Source of the DNA: Kitasatospora sp. CB01950
GTDB lineage: Bacteria; Actinomycetota; Actinomycetes; Streptomycetales; Streptomycetaceae
Assembly (NCBI RefSeq): GCF_001905465.1
Contig: NZ_LISX01000011.1
Coordinates: forward strand, 1-64,000
Length of the DNA: 64,000 nt
Direction of reading: 5' to 3'
The notes beneath the pieces were generated by a model that saw nothing but the letters and a program-made list of their open reading frames with translations, did not search any database and had not been told where the DNA came from. A program made the translations under genes and the position numbers. Positions 32,656 to 40,452 of this stretch are shown here, in pieces (the first letter of the stretch is position 1; every line of letters begins with the position of its first letter).

Positions 32656-33465
32656 TCAACGGAGTTGGCCGAAGTCGAAGACTGCCGTGACGGGGGCATG
32701 GTCGGACCAGCGTTCGGCGTGGGAGGCGGCCCGTTCGACGTAGGCCTCGGCGCAGGTGGCCGCGAGTTTCTGACTGGCCATCAGATAATCAATCCTCCAG
32801 CCGGCGTCGTTGTCGAAGGCGCGGCCGCGGTAGGACCACCAGGAGTAGGGGCCCTCCTGGGCGGGGTGCTTGGCGCGGAGGGCGTCCACGTAGCCGTGGT
32901 CGTCGAGGACGCGGGTGAGCCAGGCGCGTTCCTCGGGGAGGAAGCCGGCCTTCTTCTGGTTGGCCTTCCAGTTGCGCAGGTCGGCCTCGCGGTGGGCGAT
33001 GTTCCAGTCGCCGCAGACCAGGACCTCGCGGCCGTCGGCGGCGGCACGCTCGCGGAGGGCGCCGAGGTGGACGAGGAACTCGGCCATGAACCGCTCCTTC
33101 TCGTCCTGGCGCTCGGTGCCGACCTCGCCGGAGGGGAGGTAGAGCGAGGCGACCGTCAGGCCCGGGAGGTCGAGTTCGGCGTAGCGGCCGGAGGTGTCGA
33201 ACTCGGCCGAGCCGAAGCCGATCCGGACGGCGTCGGGCTGTTGACGGGACAGCACGGCGACGCCCGCACGGCCCTTCGCCGCCGCCGGGGCCCAGACCGC
33301 GTGCCAGCCGTCGAGGCGGGCCAGGATGTCGCCGAACTGGTCGGCCTCGGCGCGAACCTCCTGGAGGCAGACGACCTCCGACTTGGTGTCGTCGATCCAC
33401 TCCAGGAAGCCCTTCTTGGCGGCTGCCCGGATCCCGTTGACGTTGACCGTGGAAACACTCTTCAC
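32656..33465 (-). CDS. xthA: Exodeoxyribonuclease III / AP endonuclease
   Basis: DNA-repair nuclease of 269 residues that nicks abasic sites and trims 3' ends. The family motifs are complete: VNVNGIRAAAKKGFLEWI (metal Asn), VCLQEVRA (metal Glu), the catalytic Tyr in ASLYLPSG, GDWNIAHREADLRN (Asp/Asn), WRIDYLMAS and the final SDHAPV (Asp-His). I place the start at the GTG at 33465 (VKSVSTVNVNG); TACTCT stands 6 nt upstream with no Shine-Dalgarno, pointing to a leaderless mRNA. It is divergent from a GntR gene. A degraded copy of its 3' end lies at 28287. Confidence 0.95.
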   Translation of the reverse strand: MKSVSTVNVNGIRAAAKKGFLEWIDDTKSEVVCLQEVRAEADQFGDILARLDGWHAVWAPAAAKGRAGVAVLSRQQPDAVRIGFGSAEFDTSGRYAELDLPGLTVASLYLPSGEVGTERQDEKERFMAEFLVHLGALRERAAADGREVLVCGDWNIAHREADLRNWKANQKKAGFLPEERAWLTRVLDDHGYVDALRAKHPAQEGPYSWWSYRGRAFDNDAGWRIDYLMASQKLAATCAEAYVERAASHAERWSDHAPVTAVFDFGQLR

Positions 33466-33527
33466 CCGGTGAGAGTACCGGGTCGCGGGTGCGCACCGGT
33501 GCGCGAAACCGGCCAGGAACCCACTCC

Positions 33528-33564
33528 ATTGGTCTTGACCATGTCCACGGGCACCCCCTACTGT
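33528..33564 (+). promoter_or_regulatory. Promoter with DasR-like (dre) operator over the -35
   Basis: ATTGGTCTTGACCATG (33528-33543) agrees with 12 of 16 positions of the DasR-responsive element ACTGGTCTAGACCACT and is nearly palindromic. TTGACC inside it (33535-33540) and TACTGT (33559-33564), 18 bp apart, make a good -35/-10 pair about 110 bp before the GntR start. Binding would block the promoter directly. Confidence 0.6.
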
Positions 33565-33673
33565 CACTTACTGCAAAGACCTTTAATAAAGAAGGACGGA
33601 TAAAGGCCGCCCTCCCCACCTGCTGAAACCGGGGAGCCGCGGCGGGCCGTCGCTCTTCAGGGTGGAGGACACG

Positions 33674-34444
33674 GTGGGGCAAGGAACGCTCACGGCGACG
33701 GTTGCGGAGCCGAAGTACTGGCACCTGCGCACGGTGCTGCTGCGCACCATGAACACCGAGTTCTCCACCGGCCAGGTGCTACCGAACGAGCGTGAGCTCT
33801 CGGCGCGCTTCGGTGTGGCCCGCGCCACGCTGCGGCAGGCCCTCGACCAGCTGGAGCTGGAGGGTCGCCTGGTGCGTCGTCGCGGCATCGGCACCCTGGT
33901 CGCCGCCCCGCGGGTCGGCGTTCCGGTGGGCGAGCGCGAGTCCGGCCGGGCCGGGGTCGTCCTCGGCCACGAGTGGAAGGCCGTCGACTGCACCACGGCC
34001 GCCGCCTCCGCCGCGCTGGCCCGCACGCTCGGCATCGCCGAGGGCGAGCAGGTGCACACGGTCCGCCGGCTGCGGGTCGTCCAGGGCGTGACGGTCGCCG
34101 TCGAATCGCTGCACGTGCCGGCCGCCGGCCTGCCGCACCTGGCCGTCGTGGTGGACGGCGGCGACCGCGCCCGCAGCGTGCTGCGCCAGCTGGAGCGCCT
34201 CGGCATCGACGGCGAGTCCCGCTCGGTGGAGCTGGGCGTGGCGGAGTCCGTCGAGGCCGGACTGCTGGAGCGCCCCCCGGGCACCCCGGTGCTGGTGGTC
34301 ACCACCCAGTACGCGGCGGCGGGCCGGCTGGCGGCGTTCGCCGTCTCCACCTACCGCTCCGACACCTGCAAGCTGACCTTCGGCGAGTCCGGCGCGGCGG
34401 CCGTCCAGGTCGCTACCCCGGTCGCCGCCGCCACCGCCTCCTGA
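33674..34444 (+). CDS. GntR/HutC-family regulator (UTRA domain), DasR-like
   Basis: Regulator of 256 residues. The winged HTH is KYWHLRTVLLRTMNTEF, then GQVLPNERELSARFGVARATLRQALDQLELEGRLVRRRGIGTLV, and the remaining ~170 residues form a UTRA ligand domain (ARTLGIAEGEQVHTVRRLRVVQG...). The HTH opening is close to that of DasR, the N-acetylglucosamine-responsive repressor of Streptomyces. The GTG at 33674 has GGAGG 5 nt upstream; a GTG four codons earlier is also open. The upstream promoter carries a DasR-like operator, so autoregulation or control by DasR itself is likely. Nearby are a ROK repressor and a chitinase-type binding module, which fits amino-sugar regulation. Confidence 0.9.
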   Translation: MGQGTLTATVAEPKYWHLRTVLLRTMNTEFSTGQVLPNERELSARFGVARATLRQALDQLELEGRLVRRRGIGTLVAAPRVGVPVGERESGRAGVVLGHEWKAVDCTTAAASAALARTLGIAEGEQVHTVRRLRVVQGVTVAVESLHVPAAGLPHLAVVVDGGDRARSVLRQLERLGIDGESRSVELGVAESVEAGLLERPPGTPVLVVTTQYAAAGRLAAFAVSTYRSDTCKLTFGESGAAAVQVATPVAAATAS

Positions 34445-34521
34445 CCGGGCACTGATCTGTCGGAGCGGCCCGTTACGCTCCCGCTCACTGGCGCAGATCG
34501 GTGAACAGGGGTGGTACAGCG

Positions 34522-35238
34522 GTGAGTTCGCACGACGTCAACGATCGCGGCAATAACGGCCACGGCAGTAACGGCCACGGCAGTAACGATCGCGGCGGCA
34601 CCGGCCAGGCCGGCGACGACCACGGAGGTGCGCTCGTCGCGCGGGTGATCGCCGCCGTGGCCGCCGATCCGTCCCGCCCGGTGCTGGCGTACCACCGCTT
34701 CGCCGGGCCGTGGGTGGAGGGCGCGCCGCAGCCCCGCGTGGTCGAGGAGTTCCCGGGCGGGCACCCGCTGCCGCCGAGCCTGCGTGCCTGGTTGGCGTAC
34801 GACGGCGGGATGTTGGAGCGGCACGGCTGGTTCGACGTCGACGGCCGGCTCGCGCCGCGCACCCTCGGGGAGATCGCGGCCGAGGAGTTCGGCGAGCCCT
34901 GGGACGCGTGCTTCGCCCCGTTCGAGGAGCGCTTCGGCGGGTGCTTCCTGCTGCCCGGCGGCTCTGACAGCCGCCGCATCCTCTCGCTCGGGCCGAACGG
35001 CGAGCGCGACGAACTCGGCGAGTACCCGGTGTTCGCGTTGGACGTCGACGACCTGCCGTGCGCCGTGCTGATGTATCCGGGCCTCGACGCGTACCTCGCC
35101 GACACGGCCGGGATCCTGGACCCGGCCGCAGGCGAGGGCTACGACGCGCTCAAGAACGACCGCCGCTACGCGCACCGGATGCGCACCCACGCCCGCGACC
35201 GCTTCGCGGGCGACTACGAGCTGCTCTGCCTGCCGTAG
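34522..35238 (+). CDS. Hypothetical protein, SMI1/KNR4-like
   Basis: Cytoplasmic protein of 238 residues with no motif I can name firmly. The middle reads EEFPGGHPLPPSLRAWLAYDGG, the 'LP.sl..wl.y.gg' pattern seen in SMI1/KNR4 (SUKH) proteins, then later ALDVDDLPCAVLMYPGLDAYLAD, which is also SUKH-like. Many SUKH proteins are immunity proteins against nucleases, but there is no toxin here. The first ~30 residues (NNGHGSNGHGSNDRGG) come from a 15-bp tandem DNA repeat and are probably disordered. I use the GTG at 34522; another GTG is open at 34501. Confidence 0.6.
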   Translation: MSSHDVNDRGNNGHGSNGHGSNDRGGTGQAGDDHGGALVARVIAAVAADPSRPVLAYHRFAGPWVEGAPQPRVVEEFPGGHPLPPSLRAWLAYDGGMLERHGWFDVDGRLAPRTLGEIAAEEFGEPWDACFAPFEERFGGCFLLPGGSDSRRILSLGPNGERDELGEYPVFALDVDDLPCAVLMYPGLDAYLADTAGILDPAAGEGYDALKNDRRYAHRMRTHARDRFAGDYELLCLP

Positions 35239-35245
35239 AGCTGCG

Positions 35246-36397
35246 TCACCGGGCCGGCGGATCGACCGCGAACAGCTGTTCCTCGACGTGGTCGAGGGCC
35301 ACCCGCAGCGCGCCCATCGCCACCACTTCGGAGCCGAGCGCGGCGAGTTCGACCTCGGGCGCGCGCAGCGTGTAGCGGGCGAGCTGTTCGCGCAGCGGTT
35401 CCAGGACGCCGTCCAGACCGGCCGCCCAGCCGCCGACCACGACGAGTTCGGGGTCGAGGGCGAGGACGAGCGCGGTGACGTCGTGGACGAGGCGGCCGAG
35501 GAAACGGTCCATGGCGACCTGCGCGACCTGGTCGCCCTCGCGGGCGAGCCGCAGGACGCGGGCCACGGCGGCCTCGTCCAGCGGGTCGAGGGGCTGGCCA
35601 GTGGTGGAGAGCAGGCGTTCGGGGGTGGCCTGGCGGCCGAGCAGGTGGAGGGCGCCGATCTCGCCGGCGGCGCCGCCGAAGCCGCGGTGGAGTCGCCCGC
35701 CGATCAGCGAGCCGGCGCCGGGGCTGAGGCCGGCCATCACGAACACCACGTCGCCCCTGCCGACGGCGGCGCCCTGCCAATGTTCGGCGATGGCCGCCAG
35801 GTTGGCGTCGTTCTCGATCACCACGGGGCAGCGGAACGAGCGGCGCAGCCGGGCGCCGAGGTCGAGGCCGGTCCAGCCGGGCATCGCGGTGCCGAGGCGG
35901 ACGACGCCTTCGCGGTCGACGATGCCGGGGGTGCCGACGACGACCTCCCACAGGCTGTCGCGGGAGACCCCGGCCTTGCGGAGCACCTCGGCGACGGTGG
36001 TGCGGAGTTGGGTGAGCCGTTCCTCTGCCTCGGTCGACTCGTCGACCGGCTTGGCGTGGCTGGTGATCACCTCGCCGGCCAGGTCGGCGAGGACGACCCG
36101 CAGGTCGTGGACGCCGATCTCGATGCCGAGGACGTGCCCGGCCTCGGCGCGGAAGCGGAACCAGCGGGCCGGGCGGCCGCGTTGACGGCCCGACTCCTGG
36201 ACGTGTTCGACCTCGGCGACCAGGCCGGATTCCAGCAGACCTTCGATGACGCCTTCGACGGTGGGTCTGGACAGGCCGGTGTCGCCCACGAGTTGGGTGA
36301 GGGTGACGGCCTGTCCGTCGCGCAACGACCGCAGGGTGACCGCCGCGTTGATCCGCCGCAGCAGTGAGGAGTCCCCGCCGGTAAGACGATCCGCCAA
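35246..36397 (-). CDS. ROK-family transcriptional repressor
   Basis: NagC/XylR-like regulator of 383 residues. An N-terminal winged HTH (TLTQLVGDTGLSRPTVEGVIEGLLESGLV) precedes a sugar-kinase-fold domain with LGIEIGVHDLRVVLADLAGEV, VVGTPGIVD and VIENDANLAAIAEHW. The zinc-binding Cys cluster of active ROK kinases is absent (GEIGALHLLGRQA occupies the place), so it is a regulator rather than a kinase. Start: TTG at 36395-36397 preceded by GGAAGGG. Upstream, GTATCGAAACGGTAC near 36611 is a partial palindrome that could be its operator. Likely responds to a sugar or amino sugar. Confidence 0.9.
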   Translation of the reverse strand: MADRLTGGDSSLLRRINAAVTLRSLRDGQAVTLTQLVGDTGLSRPTVEGVIEGLLESGLVAEVEHVQESGRQRGRPARWFRFRAEAGHVLGIEIGVHDLRVVLADLAGEVITSHAKPVDESTEAEERLTQLRTTVAEVLRKAGVSRDSLWEVVVGTPGIVDREGVVRLGTAMPGWTGLDLGARLRRSFRCPVVIENDANLAAIAEHWQGAAVGRGDVVFVMAGLSPGAGSLIGGRLHRGFGGAAGEIGALHLLGRQATPERLLSTTGQPLDPLDEAAVARVLRLAREGDQVAQVAMDRFLGRLVHDVTALVLALDPELVVVGGWAAGLDGVLEPLREQLARYTLRAPEVELAALGSEVVAMGALRVALDHVEEQLFAVDPPAR

Positions 36398-36693
36398 GTC
36401 GCTTGCCCTTCCGCTTCGCGCGACTGCCCTGGCGCGCGGTGCCGTGAACGCGGGTCGCGGCGCACCGGCGTTCAGGTGCCGGGCACGCCCCCGTGCGAGC
36501 CGCCGCCCGCGGCCGGGCACGAGCATGTGCCGTGAACCGGGGCGTCTGCCCGGATCGTACTCGGGCGTCCCTTGCGGAGCGAGCGTTTCCGCAGCTCATC
36601 ACGGCTTCGGTATCGAAACGGTACGTGGCCTGTGATCGCGCGGTGATCGTCCGGCCGTGTCGTGGCGGCACGGAAGCGGTGATCACTGCCCCT
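36398..36693. other. Intergenic region upstream of the ROK gene
   Basis: No gene is visible. It holds the ROK promoter region; a GTATCGAAACGGTAC partial palindrome near 36611-36625 and two TGATCG half-sites (36631-36650) are the only structured sequences I can point to. Confidence 0.35.
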
Positions 36694-36855
36694 CGGGCCC
36701 GTCTTCAAACCCCCGCCTGCCCCACGGCCCCTGGCACGCACTCTCGCCGCACCGGGCGAAAGACCGAGACACCCAGTACGAGGCCTTCCACCCGGCACGC
36801 CGAGAGCACGCACCAGACGCCGCGGGGCTGCGGCGCGGGTTCGAAGACAGGCCCT
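36694..36855. mobile_element. MITE-like palindromic element, copy 2 (~162 bp)
   Basis: The two ends are inverted repeats (left CGGGCCCGTCTTCAAACC, right end reading inward AGGGCCTGTCTTCGAACC), and the similarity continues almost to the centre, so the whole element can fold into one long hairpin with arms of about 75 bp. The loop carries ACACCCAGTACGAGG, which is identical in the element at 61598. There is no ORF inside and no clear target-site duplication. The right end stops 13 bp before a methyltransferase start codon and contributes the T of its -10 box. Confidence 0.75.
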
Positions 36856-36867
36856 AGGCTGTGCGCC

Positions 36868-37563
36868 ATGGGGAACGACGCCGCCACGTTGCGGAATGCC
36901 GCGGACTGTCAGATCGGCTCCGCCGACGCGGAGTTCGTGCGGGCCCACACCGAGCCCGGGCCGGTGCCGTTCGTGCCCGAGGTGCGGCTGCACATGGCGC
37001 AGGACGCGATCGCGCTCTGGGAGGTCACCGAGCGGGAGCGCGGCGAGATCGGACTGCCGCCGCCGTTCTGGGCGTTCCCGTGGGCGGGCGGCGTGGCGGT
37101 GGCCCGGCACGTGCTGGACCGGCCCGAACTGGTCGCCGGGCGCACCGTGCTGGACCTGGCGGCGGGCTCCGGCCTGGTCGGGGTGGCGGCGGCGCTGAGC
37201 GGTGCGGCCGAGGTGCGGGCGGCGGAGATCGACGCGTACGCGGTGGCGGCGATCGCCGTGAACGCGGCCGCCAACGGGGTGTCGGTGACGGCGGAGCTCG
37301 CGGACGTGCTCGACGGCGACGGCGGCGAATGCCAGGTGGTGCTGGCCGGTGACGTGTTCTACGAGCGGGCGATGGCGGCGCGCTTCCTGCCGTTCCTGGA
37401 ACGCGCCGCCGCCCGGGGCGCCACCGTGGTGGTCGGCGACCCGGGCCGCGCCTACCTGCCGCGCGAGCGTTTCACCGCGCTCGCCGAGTACGCCGTCCCG
37501 GTCGCCGCGGACCTGGAGGACGCCGCCGTGAAGACCACCACGGTCTGGGCGCTGCGCGGCTGA
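36868..37563 (+). CDS. SAM-dependent methyltransferase (ETFB/METTL20-like)
   Basis: Class I methyltransferase of 231 residues. Motif I is VLDLAAGSGLVGVAAALSGA, preceded by PPPFWAFPWAGGVAVARHVL, and motif IV is VLAGDVFYERAMA. The 'PPfWAFpWaGG.alAR..LD.Pelv.GrtVLDlaaGSGlV' pattern is that of bacterial relatives of ETF-beta lysine methyltransferase and nicotinamide methyltransferases. TAGGCT ends 7 nt before the ATG and there is no Shine-Dalgarno, so the mRNA is probably leaderless. The upstream border is a MITE-like element that reaches into this -10 box. The substrate is probably a protein but unproven. It is convergent with the next gene, 7 bp apart. Confidence 0.85.
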   Translation: MGNDAATLRNAADCQIGSADAEFVRAHTEPGPVPFVPEVRLHMAQDAIALWEVTERERGEIGLPPPFWAFPWAGGVAVARHVLDRPELVAGRTVLDLAAGSGLVGVAAALSGAAEVRAAEIDAYAVAAIAVNAAANGVSVTAELADVLDGDGGECQVVLAGDVFYERAMAARFLPFLERAAARGATVVVGDPGRAYLPRERFTALAEYAVPVAADLEDAAVKTTTVWALRG

Positions 37564-37570
37564 CGCACCG

Positions 37571-38257
37571 TCAGCCCGCTCGTTCCAGCGGGTACGGGGT
37601 GAGGCAACTGGCCGTCGGCGTCACGGTGTTCGCGTTCGCGGCCGCGGCGGCGCTCGACGGCGACGGGGGCGGGGGCGTCGTGGCCGGGCGCGACGGGGAC
37701 GGGGGCGGGGGCATGGTGAACGACCCGCACGGGACCGGGGCGCGCGGGCCGGTCAGCGTCACCGAACTCGCGTGGTACGCCTCCTGCCCGTACCAGCCGT
37801 GGACGTACACCGTCAGCCGGGTGGTGGTCGGGCCGGTGGTGACGGTGGTGGAGAGTCGGCCGCTGCTCGGGTAGTTGGCCCAGGTGTAGGTGTCGGGGGT
37901 GTCGCCGCCGACCGCGCCGAGGAAGACGTACGGCCCGGAGATCGCGGCCTCCAGCTTGTAGGTGGTGTGCTCCAGCACGGCGACGGTCTGGGAGCAGCGC
38001 GCGTAGTCGTCGCCGACGGGGTGGCCGGTGATGCCGGCGCCGTCCCGGGCCACGTTCGTGCACTGCCAGTTCAGGCCCAGCGGCCCGGCGAAGCTGCTGT
38101 CGATGAGCAGTTGGGCGTTGGCCGGGTCGTCGGCGGAGGCGCTGCCGCCGAGCGTCAGCGCGGCGGCGGTGGCCAGGGCGAGCGTCGCGGCGGCCGCGCC
38201 GCGTAGGGGTGTGCCGCGCAGGGGGGTGCCGTGATGGTGCTGGGTCGGTGCACGCAT
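37571..38257 (-). CDS. Secreted carbohydrate-binding module protein (chitinase-type CBM)
   Basis: Exported protein of 228 residues. A signal peptide ends near GSASADD; then comes a single ~130-residue beta-sandwich: LLIDSSFAGPLGLNWQC, CSQTVAVLEHTTYKLEAAI, GPYVFLGAVGG and TTRLTVYVHGWYGQEAYHASSV. This pattern (two Cys, 'Y.L.A.v.G.YV.LG', 'vTVY.HGWYGQ') is that of the CBM4/9/16-like modules attached to Streptomyces GH18 chitinases. A Pro/Ser/Thr-rich tail follows, with a final Cys. No catalytic domain is present, so it is a free-standing binding protein. Start ATG with GGGAGA upstream; the N-terminus has a small DNA repeat (TPLRGTPLRG). Confidence 0.75.
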   Translation of the reverse strand: MRAPTQHHHGTPLRGTPLRGAAAATLALATAAALTLGGSASADDPANAQLLIDSSFAGPLGLNWQCTNVARDGAGITGHPVGDDYARCSQTVAVLEHTTYKLEAAISGPYVFLGAVGGDTPDTYTWANYPSSGRLSTTVTTGPTTTRLTVYVHGWYGQEAYHASSVTLTGPRAPVPCGSFTMPPPPSPSRPATTPPPPSPSSAAAAANANTVTPTASCLTPYPLERAG

Positions 38258-38465
38258 GCCGTCTCCCGGTGGGGTCGGTGGATGAGGGGCGGCGGTGCGA
38301 GGGAGTGGACCACACCCTGGAGGGCGGCACGGGCCTCCGTCAAGGGGTGGCAGGGACGGCAAGGGTGGTGAGGGGCGGTCAAGTTCCCTACGGCGAAAGG
38401 ATGATGGGGAAAGACCGCGAAAAGCGCTGGTGTTCGGGGCATCGCCGCTGGTAGGAAGGCGTGCC

Positions 38466-38888
38466 ATGAGCGAGTACGAACTGCGGGCCGCGGTGCCCGC
38501 GGACATCGACGCGGTGCTGGCGTTCTGGGCGGAGGCCGCCGAGGGCACCAGCATCAGCGACGACCGGGCGGGCGTGGCGCGGCTGCTGGAGCGCGACCCG
38601 CAGGCACTGATCCTGGCCGAGCAGGGCGGCGCGATCCTCGGCACGGTGATCGCGGGCTGGGACGGCTGGCGCTGCCACCTGTACCGCCTCGCCGTCCACC
38701 CGTCGGCGCGCCGCCGGGGCATCGGGGCCGCGCTGCTGGACGCCGCGCACGAGCGCTTCGAGGCGCTGGGCGGCCGGCGGGCCGACGCGATGGTGCTGGA
38801 GCGCAACGAACTCGGGCAGTCGGCCTGGCTGGCGGCCGGGTACGGGCGCGAGGAGCGGTGGCGGCGCTGGACCCGTCCGCTGACCTGA
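38466..38888 (+). CDS. GNAT-family N-acetyltransferase
   Basis: Small acetyltransferase of 140 residues. The acetyl-CoA loop is AVHPSARRRGIGAALLDAA, with LYRLAV in the preceding strand and the C-terminal SAWLAAGYGREERWRRWTRPL typical of the fold. The 'FW' helix near the start (VLAFWAEAAEGTSISDD) is common in uncharacterised actinobacterial GNATs. Start ATG at 38466 with GTAGGAAGG upstream. It is divergent from the CBM gene and convergent with an SDR remnant. The substrate is unknown. Confidence 0.9.
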   Translation: MSEYELRAAVPADIDAVLAFWAEAAEGTSISDDRAGVARLLERDPQALILAEQGGAILGTVIAGWDGWRCHLYRLAVHPSARRRGIGAALLDAAHERFEALGGRRADAMVLERNELGQSAWLAAGYGREERWRRWTRPLT

Positions 38889-38910
38889 TCAACCGTCAGT
38901 TCTTGTGTGC

Positions 38911-39345
38911 TCAGGCGGCTTTGAGGGTTCCGCCGTCGATCACCAGGTCCGCTCCGTGGACGTTGCCGGCCCGGCCGGAGAGGGCGAACAGGACGACGTC
39001 GGCGACCTCCTCCGGGGTGGGGAGCCGGCCGGACGCGGTACCCGCCTTGGCGGGCAGGCCGGCCAGCAGGTCGTCGAGCGGCATGCCCAGGGCGTCTGAG
39101 GCGCTTGCCGCACCGGGTGAGCGCCGCCTCGGCCTCCGCTAAGTCGACCGGAGAGCCGCTGGGAATACGGGAGTTGATCGAGGAGACGTTGACGATCGCG
39201 CCGCGCCGCTCCCGCAGACTGGGCAGTGCGGCCCGGGTGGTGCGCACCGCCGACATCACGTTCGGGTCGAACAGCGACTGCCACTGCTCGTCCGGCGCGT
39301 CCAGCACGCCGCCCAGGGTGAACATCGACGGGTCGCCCGGTCGAC
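38911..39345 (-). pseudogene. Frameshifted short-chain dehydrogenase
   Basis: Pieces of an SDR protein appear in different frames. TLGGVLDAPDEQW, LRERRGAIVNVSSINSRIPSG (the Ser-containing strand) and, after a shift, GMPLDDLLAGLPAK, PEEVADVVLFALSGRAGNVHG and LVIDGGTLKAA-stop. The catalytic YxxxK region has been lost to deletion and frameshift (VDLAEAEAALTRCGKRL stands in its place), and the N-terminal Rossmann motif is absent. It is therefore non-functional. It lies between a GNAT gene and a LysR gene that may once have regulated it. Confidence 0.8.
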
Positions 39346-39415
39346 GCCGAACGCGTCCCCACCCACGTCATGCCCAGCCCCGTCCGAGCGGCGGGATGCT
39401 CAACCTGCGTGCAGG

Positions 39416-40321
39416 TCAAGGGAGTCGGGCCTCGGTGGTGAGGCGGGCGGCGAGGGCTTCGGCGAGGTGGGCGCGAGGGGTGCGGCGACGGCGGGAGAGG
39501 GCGAGGCCGAGGTGGCGGCGGGGGGCGGGCTCGGCGAGGGGGCGGGAGATCAGGTCCGGGTGGTCGGCGAGGGCGATCTGCGGGATCAGAGCGATGCCGA
39601 TGCCCGAGCGGACCAGCGACTGGGCGAACTCGTAGTCCGTCGCGGTGCAGGAGATCCGCAGGTCGACGCCAGCCAGCGCGCCGAACCGGGCCAGCTGTCC
39701 GGCGGACTTCCGGCAGCCCAGGATCCAGCGCTGGTCGGCGAGTTCGGCCAGGTGCAGGACCGGCCGGTGGCCCAGCGGATGGCGGCGGGGGAGGACGACG
39801 AGCAGCGGATCCTCGACCAGCGGCGTCCAGTCCAGGCCGGAGCGGTCGCCCGCGCGGGCCGGCGGCGGGCCGTCCAGGTGGTAGGCGAGGGCGAGGTCGG
39901 CCCGGCCCTCGCGGACGGCGGGCAGGCTGTCCTCCGGCTCGGCCTCCACGATGGTCAGCTCGACCTCCGGATGCTCCGCGACGAACCCGGCCAGCGCACC
40001 CGGCAGCAGCCGGCGGCCGCCGCTGGCGAAGGTCGCGACGGTGAGCGTGGTGCGGGCGGCGGTCAGCCGGGTGATCCGCTGCTCGGTGTCGGCGAGTTCG
40101 GCCGCGATCGCGTCCGCCGCCTCGACCAGTACCCGGCCCGCGCCCGTCAACGTGACGCCCCTGGTGGACCGTTCGACCACCGGCGCGCCCAGGCCGCGTT
40201 CCAGCGCCGCGATCTGCTGCGAGACCGCCGAGGCCGTGCAGTGCAGCGCCGCGGCCGCCTGGTTGAAACTGCCCCGGCGGGCCACCTCCCGCAGAACGGC
40301 GAGGCGTTGAACGTCGATCAA
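39416..40321 (-). CDS. LysR-family transcriptional regulator
   Basis: Regulator of 301 residues. The HTH is LAVLREVARRGSFNQAAAALHCTASAVSQQIAALERGLGAPVVERSTRGVTLT (about residues 7-60); the effector domain begins LTVATFASGGRRLLPGALAGF. Start is the TTG at 40319-40321 with GGAGAAC upstream. The gene it most likely controlled, an SDR, lies immediately downstream as a pseudogene; the divergent aldo/keto reductase is the other candidate. The shared upstream region carries a 12-bp tandem repeat. The ligand is unknown. Confidence 0.92.
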   Translation of the reverse strand: MIDVQRLAVLREVARRGSFNQAAAALHCTASAVSQQIAALERGLGAPVVERSTRGVTLTGAGRVLVEAADAIAAELADTEQRITRLTAARTTLTVATFASGGRRLLPGALAGFVAEHPEVELTIVEAEPEDSLPAVREGRADLALAYHLDGPPPARAGDRSGLDWTPLVEDPLLVVLPRRHPLGHRPVLHLAELADQRWILGCRKSAGQLARFGALAGVDLRISCTATDYEFAQSLVRSGIGIALIPQIALADHPDLISRPLAEPAPRRHLGLALSRRRRTPRAHLAEALAARLTTEARLP

Positions 40322-40388
40322 CAGTTCTCCTGAAAACGAGGTCGTCGACCGGACACTACCGCTGGCGACCGGCTCCCGGCAGGCTTCT

Positions 40389-40442
40389 CACCGGAGAGAT
40401 CACCGGAGAGATCACCGGAGAGATCACCGGAGAGATCATCGG
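40389..40442. repeat. 12-bp tandem repeats in a divergent promoter region
   Basis: CACCGGAGAGAT occurs four times in perfect tandem, with a partial fifth copy (CATCGG). It fills the gap between the divergent LysR (start 40321) and aldo/keto reductase (start 40453) genes. A change in copy number would alter promoter spacing. Confidence 0.9.
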
Positions 40443-40452
40443 ACGGGAGAGA

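Noticed and set aside
40389..40442. Possible CRISPR array
   Set aside because: The 12-bp units are adjacent with no spacers, and there are no cas genes; it is a simple tandem repeat.
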